A stretch of DNA of 64,000 nt from Dreissena polymorpha (Eukaryota > Mollusca > Bivalvia > Myida > Dreissenidae): assembly GCF_020536995.1 (NCBI RefSeq), contig NC_068357.1, positions 67,015,128-67,079,127 on the forward strand, in the 5' to 3' direction. Under the pieces are notes generated by a model that was not told the DNA's origin, ran no database searches, and worked only from the letters and a program-made list of their open reading frames with translations. Position 1 is the stretch's first letter. Each line of letters opens with the position of its first letter. Positions 1 to 12,100 of the stretch are shown piece after piece. A program made the position numbers and the translations under genes.

Positions 1-1116
1 CAACACTTAGTCTTGTTTTCTTGATGTGATGGTCTTGGTAATTTATGTATTTTGAAATCCCATAAAATACAACGAAATAATGAGGTTGACTTGACAAACA
101 CACACACACACATCAACATACAGGGTAACTACTAATATCCTTCGGCCAACATTGCGGCGTAGAGGTGGATGGAGGGGGGGGGGGGTATAAAAACGAGCAA
201 AGCTCAAACATATCTCAATTTTTCAAACACAGGTTCAACAACTTCTGTTCTAGGTTCAGAACTTTATCTATGGAAGGTCCGTCAACTTGACCTATACACA
301 TGTTAGCGTATTTATCACACCGATAGCTATGGAAGGGCGCAATAAGGCTTTGTTCAGGGAATGATCTCCGTCAATATGTGTATCTGATCAATAAATAACA
401 TCTTATACAAGAAGCAAGTGGGTGTATCTTTTTTATAATTTAAGTGCACTTTCGTCGGTACTTTGAATCATTTGTGTAGTGTTTCCGAGAAGTTGACCAC
501 GACGTCTCGACAACGCACCACGTAAACAGGACCTCAGCTCGATAAACAAAACACTTCAGACGCGGATTTCGAATATTGTCACAATGCGGATACGCCGGGG
601 TCTCTATTTTACTTGCAAAATAATGATTCCTATGGAACGCTATTACGGCTAAACATGAGAAAAACTTTTATATGCTACTTATTTTTTATGATGAGGGGAT
701 TTTCTATTATACGAGATTATATTTAAATTATACGCTGCTGTCTAAACATAATGCCGATTGTCCATAATATGATGTTACGTTGACATAATACCCTGCCTAT
801 TTAAAAAAGCATAGTCATATTTGTTTATTATAGGATGTTCATTATCCAATATATTATGATTATACGATGTAAGTTTGACTTAATGCGCGTTACTGCCTAT
901 TTGTAGATCAGTACATGATGCCAATTTTTCACAATGGGATGTCAGTTTTCATCTATACGAGGCGCTATATATTTGTTAGTTGACCACTTTAGCACATTTG
1001 AGACGCGTGTGTTTTTAATAAGGATCGTAATGTGATGCTCATTTTTCATTAAATGATAGCTGCTAGGATTACATCATAAGCTGCTTAATTTAAATAACAT
1101 GGTATTTCTCACATAA

Positions 1117-1300
1117 TGTCAAACTAGCAAATGATAAATAAGCATATATAATGCCAAATTAGCAAATGATAAATAAGCATATATAATAAAAAAAGGCAAA
1201 TAATCATTAAGCATCAAATAATTTTCAAACTAGCAAACAATAAATAAGCATCATACACATGTAATATCAAACTTGCAAATGATAAGAAAGCATCATAAAA
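1117..1300. repeat. Degenerate ~35-bp tandem repeat
   Basis: Units contain the phrase agcaaatgataaataagcat; the first two are spaced 35 bases apart and later ones are eroded. Confidence 0.6.
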
Positions 1301-1764
1301 TGACAGATAAGAATTATTTTAGTCATACTAGACCCAAAGTATGGGCATTGAACATCGCGGTAAATTAAAGGTGAAATGCCATGCTTTTTTAAAACACTTA
1401 AAAACCCTTTATTTATCGAATTTAGTGCACCTCGCCTCGATTCAATGATGGTGTTAATAGCGCGAACGAATATGACAGAGTCGCGAATTTTCACACATTC
1501 CTTTCTACTCGCCATTTCTATTCAAACTGATAGTGACGTAGGTTGGACCCGTCTTCATTCGCGCGCAATAACAAACCGGCATAATACGGCTTTGGATGTG
1601 ATATTTCTCGCAACTTTTGTAAGAAAAATAAATGAAAATGGAATATGATAGTTATTATGGAGAATTTTCTGTTGTACCATACAAGTTACTACTATTGAAT
1701 TTAGTGATTGTCAGTCAGATTTTTCTGATAATCATTGTATAATGTCTCACTACCATTATATACT

Positions 1765-1870
1765 TTACATAAAGCATCATAAAATGGACGATAAGCATCA
1801 TTAAATGGAAAATGAGCATCATATGATGGAAAAGGAGCATCACAAAATGAACAATAAACGTCATGAAACG
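1765..1870. repeat. Degenerate ~22-bp repeat around 'gcatcat'
   Basis: Successive phrases of the form gagcatcat-aaatgga occur roughly every 22 bases. They resemble the repeat near 1.1-1.3 kb and, in reverse sense, scattered motifs at 700-1050. Confidence 0.5.
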
Positions 1871-2075
1871 GATAACACATATGGATAATGATATTTTCTC
1901 ATGCTAAGGAGGAGATAGCGTTCCATACAAAATCCGGTAAAAATACTTCGCATATAACAATTCAACATTTTACAGTATTGTTCGTCAGAGTTTCAGTCGA
2001 GTTAGGCGCATTTACGACAGGATATTAAAACAACTTTATTCGTGAAAGGCGCATTGCTTCACAAACTTGATCATC

Positions 2076-3293
2076 ATGGATCACCGATTGCTAACATTGG
2101 TACTTTTAGGAAGCTTTATCGCAAACGTTCAAAGTCAGGTTTCTTTTGAAATCAGCAAAGACACGACGTCGCGTTCATTCACGGACATCACGCTGAACTG
2201 TTCTGCAAAGGGGACCGTGTCGGGAAATATTTCGTGGACCCATTTTTCCAATGATACCATAACACGACTAACACGACTAACAGAAGGGTCGTCGTTGGTT
2301 AGCTCCGCGCCGAGTTCTAAATACGGAATAAACGCATCAAAAAGTTCGGACACATGGGTATCTGATTTGACCATAAAAAATCTTACCTTTTCCGATAGAG
2401 GCATGTACATGTGTTCGATTGGCGAACCAACGAATGACAACGCTAGCAAAGCCCTAGAGTTGCAGGTGGTGTTCCCGTTAACAAAGGTTACGTTTAATTT
2501 GATTAATTCAAAACGTCAAACATACAATAACGCAACCGCGCCCGATTATAAAATCGCACCCGGCACTCACAACTTCTCATGCTATGCCCACGGGAGCTAC
2601 CCGGCCGCTGTGATGTCGCTCAATACGACAAGTCGGCACATAACAATTATCGAGAATTCAACACGGAATCTCTATGAAGCAATCGGCATGGCAACTCCGA
2701 TGTATACCTCCTACGTGGAAGGTCGTTTCTCTGTTGGCGTATCGGAGACAGCACATAGTTTGGTTTGTAGCGCGGCGTCTCTCGGAGAAGTGTACCCGAC
2801 TTTGAACGCCATCTTGCGTTTGAACATCGTGATGCCGAACATCACATGCGAGCCCGTGCGACCAGAGCATAAAGTCGGCGAAGCCAACGTCACTTTGAGC
2901 TGTCGTATCTGGTCGGATATGGAGGTCAACTGCCACGATGTCTCATGGTCTGTAAAACGTCAGGCATTAGAGGAACTTGTGCGTGCCAACACTGACATTC
3001 AGCACAGTGCACTCGGGCGACTTGCCTCGAAGTGTATGGAAACCAACCGCACGTCTGTACATACGACATTAGAGCTAGGGCAGCTTAACGAAGCCAGTTT
3101 TGCATGGAACTACAGCGTTTTGTACGCCGGTGAGATGTTCTCAATGCAGAATCCTATGTGGTTCAGAAAGCGAACGGTCGAGATCTCCACTGCCGTACCA
3201 CCGAAGTCAAATGCGTTTCTGGGCTATAACAATGTTATTCTCGTCTTTGTTGGATCTCTGAGTGCGTTCCTGATCTGCGACCTACGGTTTTAA
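2076..3293 (+). CDS. Intronless Ig-domain cell-surface glycoprotein, probably GPI-anchored (405 aa)
   Basis: The start is the ATG at 2076; the frame also opens three codons earlier at a TTG, but only the ATG fits. Residues 1-20 form a signal peptide (hydrophobic LLTLVLLGSFIANVQS). A first Ig domain spans about 21-135, with Cys42 and Cys113 in the hallmark DRGMYMC motif. A second Ig-like region at about 136-255 has Cys169/Cys231, and a third at about 255-370 has Cys258, 276, 286 and 320. I count 14 N-glycosylation sequons. The C-terminus ends in a hydrophobic stretch (about 386-401) with almost no cytoplasmic tail, preceded by small residues. That suggests a GPI anchor, though a short type I membrane anchor is possible. 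The role is inferred as surface recognition or adhesion; the exact family is not recognised. The whole ORF lies in one exon, unusual for a multi-Ig protein. An AATAAA follows at 3570. Confidence 0.85.
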   Translation: MDHRLLTLVLLGSFIANVQSQVSFEISKDTTSRSFTDITLNCSAKGTVSGNISWTHFSNDTITRLTRLTEGSSLVSSAPSSKYGINASKSSDTWVSDLTIKNLTFSDRGMYMCSIGEPTNDNASKALELQVVFPLTKVTFNLINSKRQTYNNATAPDYKIAPGTHNFSCYAHGSYPAAVMSLNTTSRHITIIENSTRNLYEAIGMATPMYTSYVEGRFSVGVSETAHSLVCSAASLGEVYPTLNAILRLNIVMPNITCEPVRPEHKVGEANVTLSCRIWSDMEVNCHDVSWSVKRQALEELVRANTDIQHSALGRLASKCMETNRTSVHTTLELGQLNEASFAWNYSVLYAGEMFSMQNPMWFRKRTVEISTAVPPKSNAFLGYNNVILVFVGSLSAFLICDLRF

Positions 3294-3569
3294 GAAATTT
3301 AAACTGTGAACTATCGAATCTTAGTTTGTGGTTTTGAACTTGCATTACCACCATTGCGTGAGCGAGAGATGATCGCCTACATTAACTGCTATCATTCTTA
3401 ATTTAGAAAACAGAGTATGACAAGAGATCATACGGAAGACTTGTATATAGAGTGCAACACCCAATGTAGTTGCAGTCATTCATAGCACTTGACCAATACA
3501 TTTATCTGTATGCTATGCCCTTTATGGTGTTCTAAAGATTAATTTTGAATGCCAAAAAAAGAAGATTGA

Positions 3570-3575
3570 AATAAA
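3570..3575 (+). terminator. Poly(A) signal AATAAA of the Ig-domain gene
   Basis: Canonical hexamer about 275 bases after the stop codon in an AT-rich 3' UTR. Confidence 0.6.
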
Positions 3576-3593
3576 ACATTTCTAATAGACGGA

Positions 3594-4052
3594 TCGAGTT
3601 TATCGTATTTCGATATCAAGTGTTAAATTATGTTGTATTTAAGTGGCCTGATGTGTGTAATATTTTATATCGACCAACAACATTTTTATTTTACAACAAC
3701 AGTTATTTTTGTAATCTCATAAACAATTATGATGATGGTTATTGTTTATTAAAAATATTTTCTTTCCTGCTGTGAGTCACCATCTTGCATAATTGGAATA
3801 ACCCATGTTGTAATGTCTTATGATGGTTACTAGCTTCAAGCACCGACACATTGTTAATTGATAGAAGAATATTATTATCTATGAAGTGTGAGGATGTTTC
3901 TTTTTGTGTATTATGCTATACATGTGTGGACATGATTATTCAATTTGTGTGTTTAGTAAAAGAGACTCGTTCGCATTTTGGAAAAATGACAAATTAAAAG
4001 TCATATATTAGAAAAAGCACATACGCGTTATTTTAAGTGATATTTAAGCATT
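3594..4052. other. Intergenic, no feature seen
   Basis: AT-rich sequence without open frames, repeats or RNA motifs I can support. Confidence 0.5.
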
Positions 4053-4314
4053 TGAGTCGCGTTCTGAGAAAACTGTGCTTAAAGCATGTGCGTAAAGTGT
4101 CGTCCCAGATTAGCCTGCGAAGTCCGCACAGGCTAATCAGGGACGACACTTTCCGCGTGTATGACATTTTTCGTTTAATTGAAGTCTCTTCTAAGCAAAA
4201 ATCAAATTTAAACGGAAAGTGTCGTCCCTGATTAGCTTGTGCGGACTGCAAAGGCTAATCTGGGACGACACTTTACGCACATGCATTAAACCCAGTTTTC
4301 TCACAACGCGACTC
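4053..4314. mobile_element. Long-TIR foldback MITE (~260 bp)
   Basis: The ends are inverted copies (TGAGTCGCGTTCTGAGAAAACTG against CAGTTTTCTCACAACGCGACTCA). The arms continue inward through a shared block (gtgcgtaaagtgtcgtccc and its complement), so most of the element can fold on itself. I recall this sequence type as very abundant in heterodont bivalve genomes. There is no coding capacity, and the target duplication is unclear (perhaps TTTA). Confidence 0.8.
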
Positions 4315-4344
4315 ATTTAAATAACCAATTCAAATTCAAAAGCC

Positions 4345-4405
4345 AAAGGTAGTGCGGGATCTTTTGCTGTCAGAGGTCCAGAGTTCGAACCCCAGGACGT
4401 TTTAC
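4345..4405 (+). repeat. tRNA-derived SINE fragment
   Basis: A box B-like sequence (agagttcgaacccc) follows a tRNA-like stretch; no acceptor stem pairs, so this is not a functional tRNA. Confidence 0.4.
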
Positions 4406-4805
4406 TTGTGATTTTAATTATTTAATACTATTCAAAATCTAATGTGCTTTTTGTGAATAAATTGAATGACATTTTTTATATAAAAAACGAAAATCTGTTA
4501 ACAAGCTCCTTTAACAACAAAATTAAAATTATATAAAATGTATGTACACAACTTATAACCAAAGTAATGTAATGTATACAAATCGTGTTACTATTAAAAG
4601 TTAATTGTAAACAATGGAACTAACAATTCGCTCCATATTGAAATGCGTAAACTGAACTTTGCTTAGTTAAATTTAGTAAACCACCGAAACAGTTTAATAT
4701 TTTTTAGAAAATGTTAATCCAGTGCAAATAAAGTAACTGCATACTATAAATCCTTTGTTGCTGTTTTTTGTTTCTTTTCGATATAAATTTGCCGTAAAGC
4801 ACTGT

Positions 4806-4880
4806 GTTCCAGTCAGGCTGCGGACTGAACTCACTAACCTCGGACTGAAAGTCGTGCGCTCTACCAGGTGTGAAGCCTGC
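4806..4880 (-). repeat. tRNA-derived SINE head
   Basis: On the minus strand a box A-like TGGTAGAGCGC is followed by a weak box B (ggttagtgagttc). The acceptor ends do not pair, so it is a SINE relic. Confidence 0.45.
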
Positions 4881-4997
4881 GTACATTCGAAGCAAAAAAT
4901 GAAACAGTTGTCTTTTTTTCAAAATACCGTAAATGTGCCCTCTTTCTTCAGAACAGATTAATAAAAAGTTTATGCGTAGGTTTAAAATCGGGGTGTT

Positions 4998-5211
4998 TTA
5001 ACCCTTTGCATGCTGGAAAATTTGTCGTCTGCTAAAATGTCGTCTGCTGAATTTCTAAAATAAGCATTTTCTTCGATTTTTTTTCAAAGAAAACTATCAG
5101 AATAGCAAACAGTTTGGATCCTGATGAGACGCCACGTTCTGTGGCGTCTCATCTGTATCCAAACTGTCTGCAAAGGCCATCAAAATTCGGTTCCAGCACT
5201 GAAAGAGTTAA
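4998..5211. mobile_element. TTAA-flanked MITE, piggyBac-like
   Basis: The element starts TTAACCCTTTGCATGCTGG and ends CCAGCACTGAAAGAGTTAA. The flanking TTAA and short TIR are what piggyBac-type transposition leaves. Inside is a strong hairpin made of gatgagacgccac and its complement, nested in cagtttgga arms. Confidence 0.75.
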
Positions 5212-6780
5212 TGGAATACCCATGGCGGGCGGCGTCAATGTGAACGATGTCCGCTGATTAACTCAAACAGTTAAAATCGGACATCATCATGAAACTTGGT
5301 AACAACGATTGTGGGCATATCTCGGTCATGTTTGATAACCAACCTGATCACTTGAAGGACTTCTGGCCTTTGAATTGTATTTTTTTTTTTTTTCGGCAAG
5401 CAAACTCAGTTTAAATCTGATCGTCATGAAACTTTTGTAGTATGTTTGTAGACGTACTATTGATAACCAGCCACACCTCATGAAGCACTTTTGAATTAAA
5501 CCCCATTGAATCATTCAAATGTGCCATATTAAAATTGCCATTCTCTCTATAAGGAGGTTTCCGGTAATAACTTCGCATTAAATAATCTTGCTGTAACATT
5601 AGATAAAGGACGCTTGAATTGAAGAGACATTGCGTGAGATTGCATTTTGGCGTGTAAAGTCATGGTCATTTTTACTAAAAATAGAAATATTCTGCTCGAC
5701 AATTTGGTTTGGGTGTAGGTATTGCATTCAGAAGTTGGGTGTAGGCAACTTTTATTAGTCCTTGTATGTGATTAAAGTTGGGGCTTGTCGTTTCAAGGCC
5801 AATGCCACTATTCATAAAATAGAAAAAGAGGGTAATGATGGCCATTAAGTGCTCACATGAGCTCGCGGATACCAACTGTGGAAAACTTGACCTGAAAAAA
5901 GGTGCGAACTTAGTATTAATAAGTTATTGATAAACAAAAGGATACACCTAAATGAACAAGAAACGTATCCTTATACCATGGAAGTCACCCTCCCCATGTA
6001 GCTTACTCCGCGTATGTAATAAAATGAGCTGTTTATGGACCTCTACTTGTTACGGCGGATGTAGGAATTTTCAAGCTGTTATTAGGCAAATTGAGACTTG
6101 ACATCAACGTGTAACCTTGACCTCAGAGAAAATAAGACAGTTGTTGCACGCGACATTCTGCCCTATGATGGTTTGTATTGTTCTAAGTTATTTTAAAATC
6201 CCTCACACTATGGCAACGTTCTTGCTGAGGCAGGAATTTTAAAGCTGTTTCATGACCACATTTGACCTTAAACTAAACTGTGACCTTAACCTATCAGGTA
6301 GGGAGGCGGTTGCAACAATTATTATAGTGGACATTTGTGCAAAGTTATTTAAACATTCATCAATACACGGCGAAGAACTTACCGTTGAGACAGGAATTTT
6401 CGCATGGACATAATTGCGACTTTTATGCCGCCGCCTTTGATATGGGTCATACAAATAAAACTGGAGCCTCAAATAATAATACCACACATAACAAACCAGT
6501 AAACTGTAATATCATAAAAACATTGCAAGCATGAAAAAAACATTGCAGTCAAAGGGGAGTAACTAAGTCAATCTTATATGTAATCGCCTTTAGAGTAGTA
6601 ACAATGATTCCTTTTGGTTTGCCCTGGTTTTTGTCCCACGCGATACAAGATTAGAACTCAGACTTGATAATGTCCAAATAAACATTCGGAGCAAGATACA
6701 TCAAGGTTGACACATTCATATGGCCACTCCAAAAGTAACAATTTTTTTCTAAGAGTTAAACCTAAAAGGCGGGCAGCATG
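5212..6780. other. Gene-free region with unclassified old repeats
   Basis: Scattered phrases (cttgacctcagagaaaataag, aggaattttnaagctgtt) occur twice or more between 6040 and 6410, suggesting a decayed dispersed repeat. There is a poly-T run near 5382. No open frame is credible. Confidence 0.4.
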
Positions 6781-7022
6781 ATTTACCCAAATACTCATAA
6801 TTTTGACTCATTATGGCATGTTTGTCCATATTTTTGGACTATTTTAAATCAAGTGAATTAAAAATAATGATTTTGTGCTGATTAGAAATCATAAGGGTTA
6901 GGTTTTTAATTCTTAAGATACCACGTTTTTTTTTAAATATTGCTTCAATTGATTAAAAAAAGTCCAAAAATATGGACAAACATGCCATAATAAGTCAAAA
7001 TTATGAGTAGTATTTGGGTAAA
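6781..7022. mobile_element. Foldback element with ~60-bp inverted arms
   Basis: The arms at 6781-6840 and 6960-7022 are inverted copies (atttacccaaatactcataa against ttatgagtagtatttgggtaaat), separated by an AT-rich loop. A partial repeat of the right end follows to about 7060. It is probably a MITE, family unknown. Confidence 0.7.
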
Positions 7023-7149
7023 TCGTGTATTAATGGGGGTGTATTTGGGTAAATCGTGCCACCCCCTAAAGGCCTAGTTTTTAAAGGCATATAACCCAAA
7101 TAGGTCTACCAAGATATTGTCCGATAAACATTCTGACTACGTTTCATGA

Positions 7150-7450
7150 AGATTGGATGAACAAGAGATGTCTCCATCGGAAGACATATGCCCCCGGAAA
7201 ACGCTTTTTTGAAACATAAACAAAGACTCTGCAACCTAAACGCGGACCCTAAGTTCAAGGTCAAGGGTGTCAAAATTTGTGAGCGTATGGAAAGGCCTTG
7301 TCCAAATACACATGCATACCAAATATGAAGGTTACATCTGAAGCGACATAGAAGTTATGAGCACTTTTCAAAACCTAAACGCAAAGTGTGACGGACAGAC
7401 AGACAAACGGACAGTGTGATCACTATATGCCCTCCTTCGGGGGCATAAAA
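7150..7450 (+). repeat. Mollusc dispersed repeat ending in 'gggggcataaaa'
   Basis: It starts aacaagagatgtctccatcgg, holds an atgcccccgg motif, then ends with a gacggacagacag tract and a complementary cttcgggggcataaaa tail. The same head-and-tail design recurs at 7750-8470, 10566-11018, 11407-11690, 28505-28830 and 57235-57535. Confidence 0.65.
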
Positions 7451-7749
7451 ATAAGACAGTGGAAGCCTGGCGTATGGTGATCACTTTGTGTTCAGGTGAG
7501 ATCTTCACGGTCCCAACTCAAGATAGTTTGGAACAAGGTTATATTAGGACATTGTGTGTAGGTATCCTACAGGCCTAATATACAGATTTATATTTGAAAG
7601 TACGGGTAAGGTTAAGGTAACTGTTACTAAAATGCGTAAACAGTTTCTGGTAAATTGCTTGAGTTTAGATGGAAATATTGAACTGACATTTTGTTTGTAG
7701 TTCGCTTACCAGCATGCCTGACTCGAGATTGCGCAATAACTTTAATTAA

Positions 7750-8470
7750 ATACCATAACAAGATGTGTTTGTGAAACACAATGTCCCCCTATATGATATT
7801 TGACCTTGAAGGATGACCTTGACCTTGTGAAGGATGACCTTGACCTTTCACCACTCAAAATGTGCAGCTCCATGAGATACACATGCATGCAAATATCAAG
7901 TTGCTATCTTCAATATTGCAAATGTATTCATAAAATAAGCGATTTGGGCCACATATATTTGACCTCTGACCCTGAAGGTTGACCTTGACCTTTCACCACT
8001 CAAAATGTGCAGCTCCATGAGATGCACATGCATGCCAAATATCAAGTCGCTATCTTCAATATTAAAAAGTATTTATAAAATAAGCGATTTGGGCCACATA
8101 TATTTGACCTCTGACCTTGAAGGATGACCTTGACCTTTCACCACTCAAAATGTGCAGCTCCATGAGATACACATGCATGCCAAATATCAAGTTGCTATCT
8201 TCAATATTGCAAAAGTATTCATAAAATGAGCGATTTTGGCCACATATATTTGACCTCTGACCTTGAATGATGACCTTGACCTTTCACCACTCAAAATGTG
8301 CAGCTTCATGAGATACACATGCATGCCAAATATGAAGTTGCTATCTTCAATATAGCAAAAGTTATTGCAAAATGTTAAAGTTTGCGCAAACAGACCAACA
8401 GACCAACGGACCAACAGACAGACAGGGCAAAAACAATATGTCCCCCACTATTATAGTGGGGGACATAAAA
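7750..8470 (+). repeat. Dispersed repeat with internal ~145-bp tandem units
   Basis: The phrase ccactcaaaatgtgcagct recurs at about 7851, 7996, 8141 and 8287, giving a unit of 145-146 bp present about four times. The head is caagatgtgtttgtgaaacacaatgtccccc and the tail is a gacagacagg tract plus gtgggggacataaaaa. Open frames here are incidental. Confidence 0.75.
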
Positions 8471-8832
8471 ATAGAAATGTTGAAGATGTGATTTCATTGC
8501 ATTGCCATGTTCCCAGTTTTCTACATTATTTAATGCGCCATTTTAAATAAATCCCTACAGATGATTTTTTTCAGACCTGAAAACGGAATGTTTTGAGACA
8601 AGTTGGCACTCTTGGTGCTTTATTATTAAAAGACAAGATTATATTACCACATAAACACACAAACATGGCTTAAGCTCAACCAATATTAAACCTAGAAATG
8701 CAAGAGTTTGATATGATAAATGTAAAGATATCTGCAATTCATCATCTTCCTTTTATAAACCTGCCAAAGGTCATGGCCCTCTTCATCAATCTAGTTTCAA
8801 CTGATAAAATTACAAATATCCAATACAATTTT

Positions 8833-8838
8833 TTTATT
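8833..8838 (-). terminator. MRPL11: Poly(A) signal of MRPL11 (AATAAA on minus strand)
   Basis: TTTATT on the plus strand lies about 40 bases past the MRPL11 stop codon. Confidence 0.55.
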
Positions 8839-8876
8839 CCATGTGACATGCAAATTAATAACCAGGAAATCATACA

Positions 8877-9139
8877 TCACAATCTTAGCATCTTGGATTG
8901 TCTTATTTCTTCCAGCTTTTGCTCATGTTCAGCCAATTTAACTTCACGATTTCTCAGGAATTCCTGATATTCCTTTGGGTCCAGACTGCGTTCTACTTTG
9001 ATTCCAATTGAATGGGCTGTTCCTATTACAGACTGACACACTTCTTCTAAAGTCTTCCCTCTGTTACACGAATCCGCTGATTTAATCTTGGCTATCTCGT
9101 ACACATGCTTTAATGTTACTATACCAGCCACTTCATGGG
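8877..9139 (-). CDS. MRPL11: MRPL11 exon 4 with stop codon
   Basis: It encodes [19 protein letters not shown] through a lysine/glutamate-rich C-terminal helix ending KMLRL. The acceptor is tttcatttcag. Confidence 0.93.
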
Positions 9140-12100
9140 CTGAAATGAAAAACAATCACAACATTTACCCTTTCCTGCACAGAAGCAAAGTGAAAATGGC
9201 TTAGCTATATGCGACCAGCATTGAAACAAGAACAGCCTGCAAATGTGTCGCAGTCTGTTTTTTGCTGCCTATCAGTATCTTAGGCTTGGAAATGAAGTCT
9301 GTTTATTTGAATCTAGTAAAAAAAGGTCTGCAACTGCATTTGATTTTGGAATGGACTGCCAATGCCTTAAGTGCATATAAGAGGGGTACAGAGTTAAGAA
9401 GCATTCCATCCACATCTGAGGCCTGCATGGTGAAGTAGATGTAGAGTCTCCCTTGCAACCACTGATTACAGGTTCGATCCATAAGTCATTTATGTTCAAG
9501 ATCTTTCCAAGAACACCAAGTTTGTGCCTTTCTCAGGACTGGAGACACGAATGTCTCTATAAGGCAAAGCCTGTGGATCTAATCAAGCTAAAGTAAATAG
9601 GTTTGAACTAATAAAACTACCATCTAAAAGTTATACTTGGAAGCAAGCTTATGAATGACAAGGTGATGTCCTAAGCTCAAAATTGTGTAGGAAAAAGACA
9701 ATTTGAAAAATCAGATAAGATACTGTTATAGTGTTTCATATCATTTGACTATGTGACCCAATTTCTTAAATTGCCACTTCAAAATAATAAGATCAATTTC
9801 AAATGTGACTACAATATTTTAAACACTTTTCTATGATCCACGGCTTGAATTTAACTTTTTTTACTACTTGCAAAACATTGCGAGCAGCTTTAATAACAAA
9901 TTGCAAAATCAAAAACATTCTTTCAAATTTTAGTTTTATATTAAGTTATTTTCCCCAATTTTACTGTTTTTATAGAAGGATTTAATTCTTGTTTTTTTTC
10001 CTAACTCAACGGTTAACTTTGCTTAATCTTTCATATTGTTATTTCCGTCTGTGGGCAAAAAGAAACTAGTTATTTTTTCGCAACTAGTCTGTTTAAGTTA
10101 AATGAACGCTTGTGAATAGTAGACTGTTTCACTTTCTTTGTACCAATACCATCCGCGTATCTGTAATATAAGTATATCAGTCTACATACAAGGTGTGTGC
10201 TTCCGCATACGGGTATTTGGACATTCTATAAATTGACCTACGGTTCATTGTTCATGACGTGGAGCGCATTTAGCAATATTACTTGTGTTTTTTTTCACTA
10301 TTTCTTTACTTGCAAAAAAATACTAGTGGCTTAAAAGTTAACTCGCAATCGGTATTTTTTACTCGCATTTTGCAAGTGTTAATTTCGAGCCCTGATGATC
10401 CTAGTTTTATTTTGTTCAGATATGTTTTTTATACTATTTTATTTCTGTGATATGCAACAAAAATTGGAAAAACTCCCAGCCTGTGAAAAGGACTTTTTGT
10501 AAGACATGAATGCTTTCCCGTTAACCAAGCACTGGTAAGTTTTTACTCTGGGCTTGCTCTGACTTTCATATTGAAACAAGAGATGTGTTTGTCAGAAACA
10601 CAATGCCCCCTATTGCGCCGCTTTGATGCCATAAATTTGACCTTTGACCGTGAAGGATGACCTTGACCTTTCACCACTCAAAACGTGCAGCTCCATGAGA
10701 TACACATGCATGCCAAATATCAAGTTGCTATCTTCAATATTAAAAAAGTTATGACCAAACTTTAACGAAGGTTAAAGTTTTAGGAAAGAAAAATACAATG
10801 ATATTTGACCTTCGACCTTGATGGATGACCTTGACTTTTCACCACTCAAAATGTGCAGCTCCGTGAGATAAACATGCATGCCAAATATTAAGTTGCTATC
10901 TTCAATAATGCAAAAGTTATCAAACTTTAAGTTTAACGTTTTGGGACACACACATACAATGACAGACAGACAGGCCAAAACAATATACCCCCGATGTTGT
11001 GATCTGGGGGCATAAAAAGCATCCTTGTCACATTCCTTGCTCTAAGGCACTTGCTTTCTTGGCTACTTTCAATGATTGCAATAATAATTCTACTGTGCTA
11101 ATTTCAATGATTGCAATAATAATTCTACTGTGCTAATTTCAATGATTGCAATAATAATTCTACTGTGCTCATTTAAATGATTTCAATAATAATCTTAGAC
11201 TGTTACATTCTATTGCTCCTTTGCGACAGCCTGCTGCCTGCCGGAGATAGTAGGAGACTGGAGGCTTGTTTGTCTGTATTGTGACACTTCGGTCAGGCTG
11301 AAATTCAGTTTACAAAACAGCACATCACAATCATACAGGTAAATAAATGAAAATATGTTAGTAAACAAATACACTGTTTTGTTACTGAATCATTCCATTA
11401 CATATTGAACAAGAGATTGCCAAGCAATATGGTCCCCTACCAGTGAAACTCCACCATTGTCAATTTTTTTTTATTTGTTGCCATAGCAACCATAATTATT
11501 GACGTAGGAACAAAATGAAATGATGTGCATAATCTCCATATTGCCATCTATCACTGTTTTAATTTTCATGAAATAATATGAAGAACTTTTTAAGTTATCG
11601 CAGGATCCAGAAAAGTGTGACAGACAGACTGACAGACAGACAGATGGAAAGAGCGCAAATCATAAGTCCCCTCCGGTAGGAGACAAAAAGTGCATGAAGT
11701 GAAAGAAGAATACAGTATGTACTCAATATATATTTTATGCATAGTTTGGAGTGGAACTTAATGTTAATTTTTTTGTCAATATGATACAACCACTAAAGAT
11801 GTGTTTAAGAGTTTTTTTGTGGACATGTACAGAAATCTTTTGAAAGGATAGAAAGGTTAAGTATGTAGTAGGTAATGAGCATGATGGTAAAAATGATGGC
11901 AACTATTTTAAATATACTTATTTAGCATGCTGACAGATTGCTGCAATTCGTCAAAACAACAAAATATTATAACCTTTTTTGATAAATGAATACTTTCAAA
12001 ACTTAAAACATAATTAAAGAATATATACATGCATTAAGCCAAATAAATTTATTCTTTCTTAATACACTGCCTTTACCAATTTTAACATTTAACACCTAAT

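Larger units (their letters stand above)
1..2075. other. 5' intergenic region with simple repeats
   Basis: No gene is supported here. It holds a short CA run near 98-113, a G run near 174-184, and two patches of degenerate short tandem repeats (listed separately). The last 100 bases are the presumed promoter and 5' UTR of the immunoglobulin-domain gene, but I see no convincing TATA box. Confidence 0.6.

Noticed and set aside
7800-8550. Several 60-75-codon ORFs
   Set aside because: They fall in dispersed repeats with 145-bp units and carry no recognisable protein motif.
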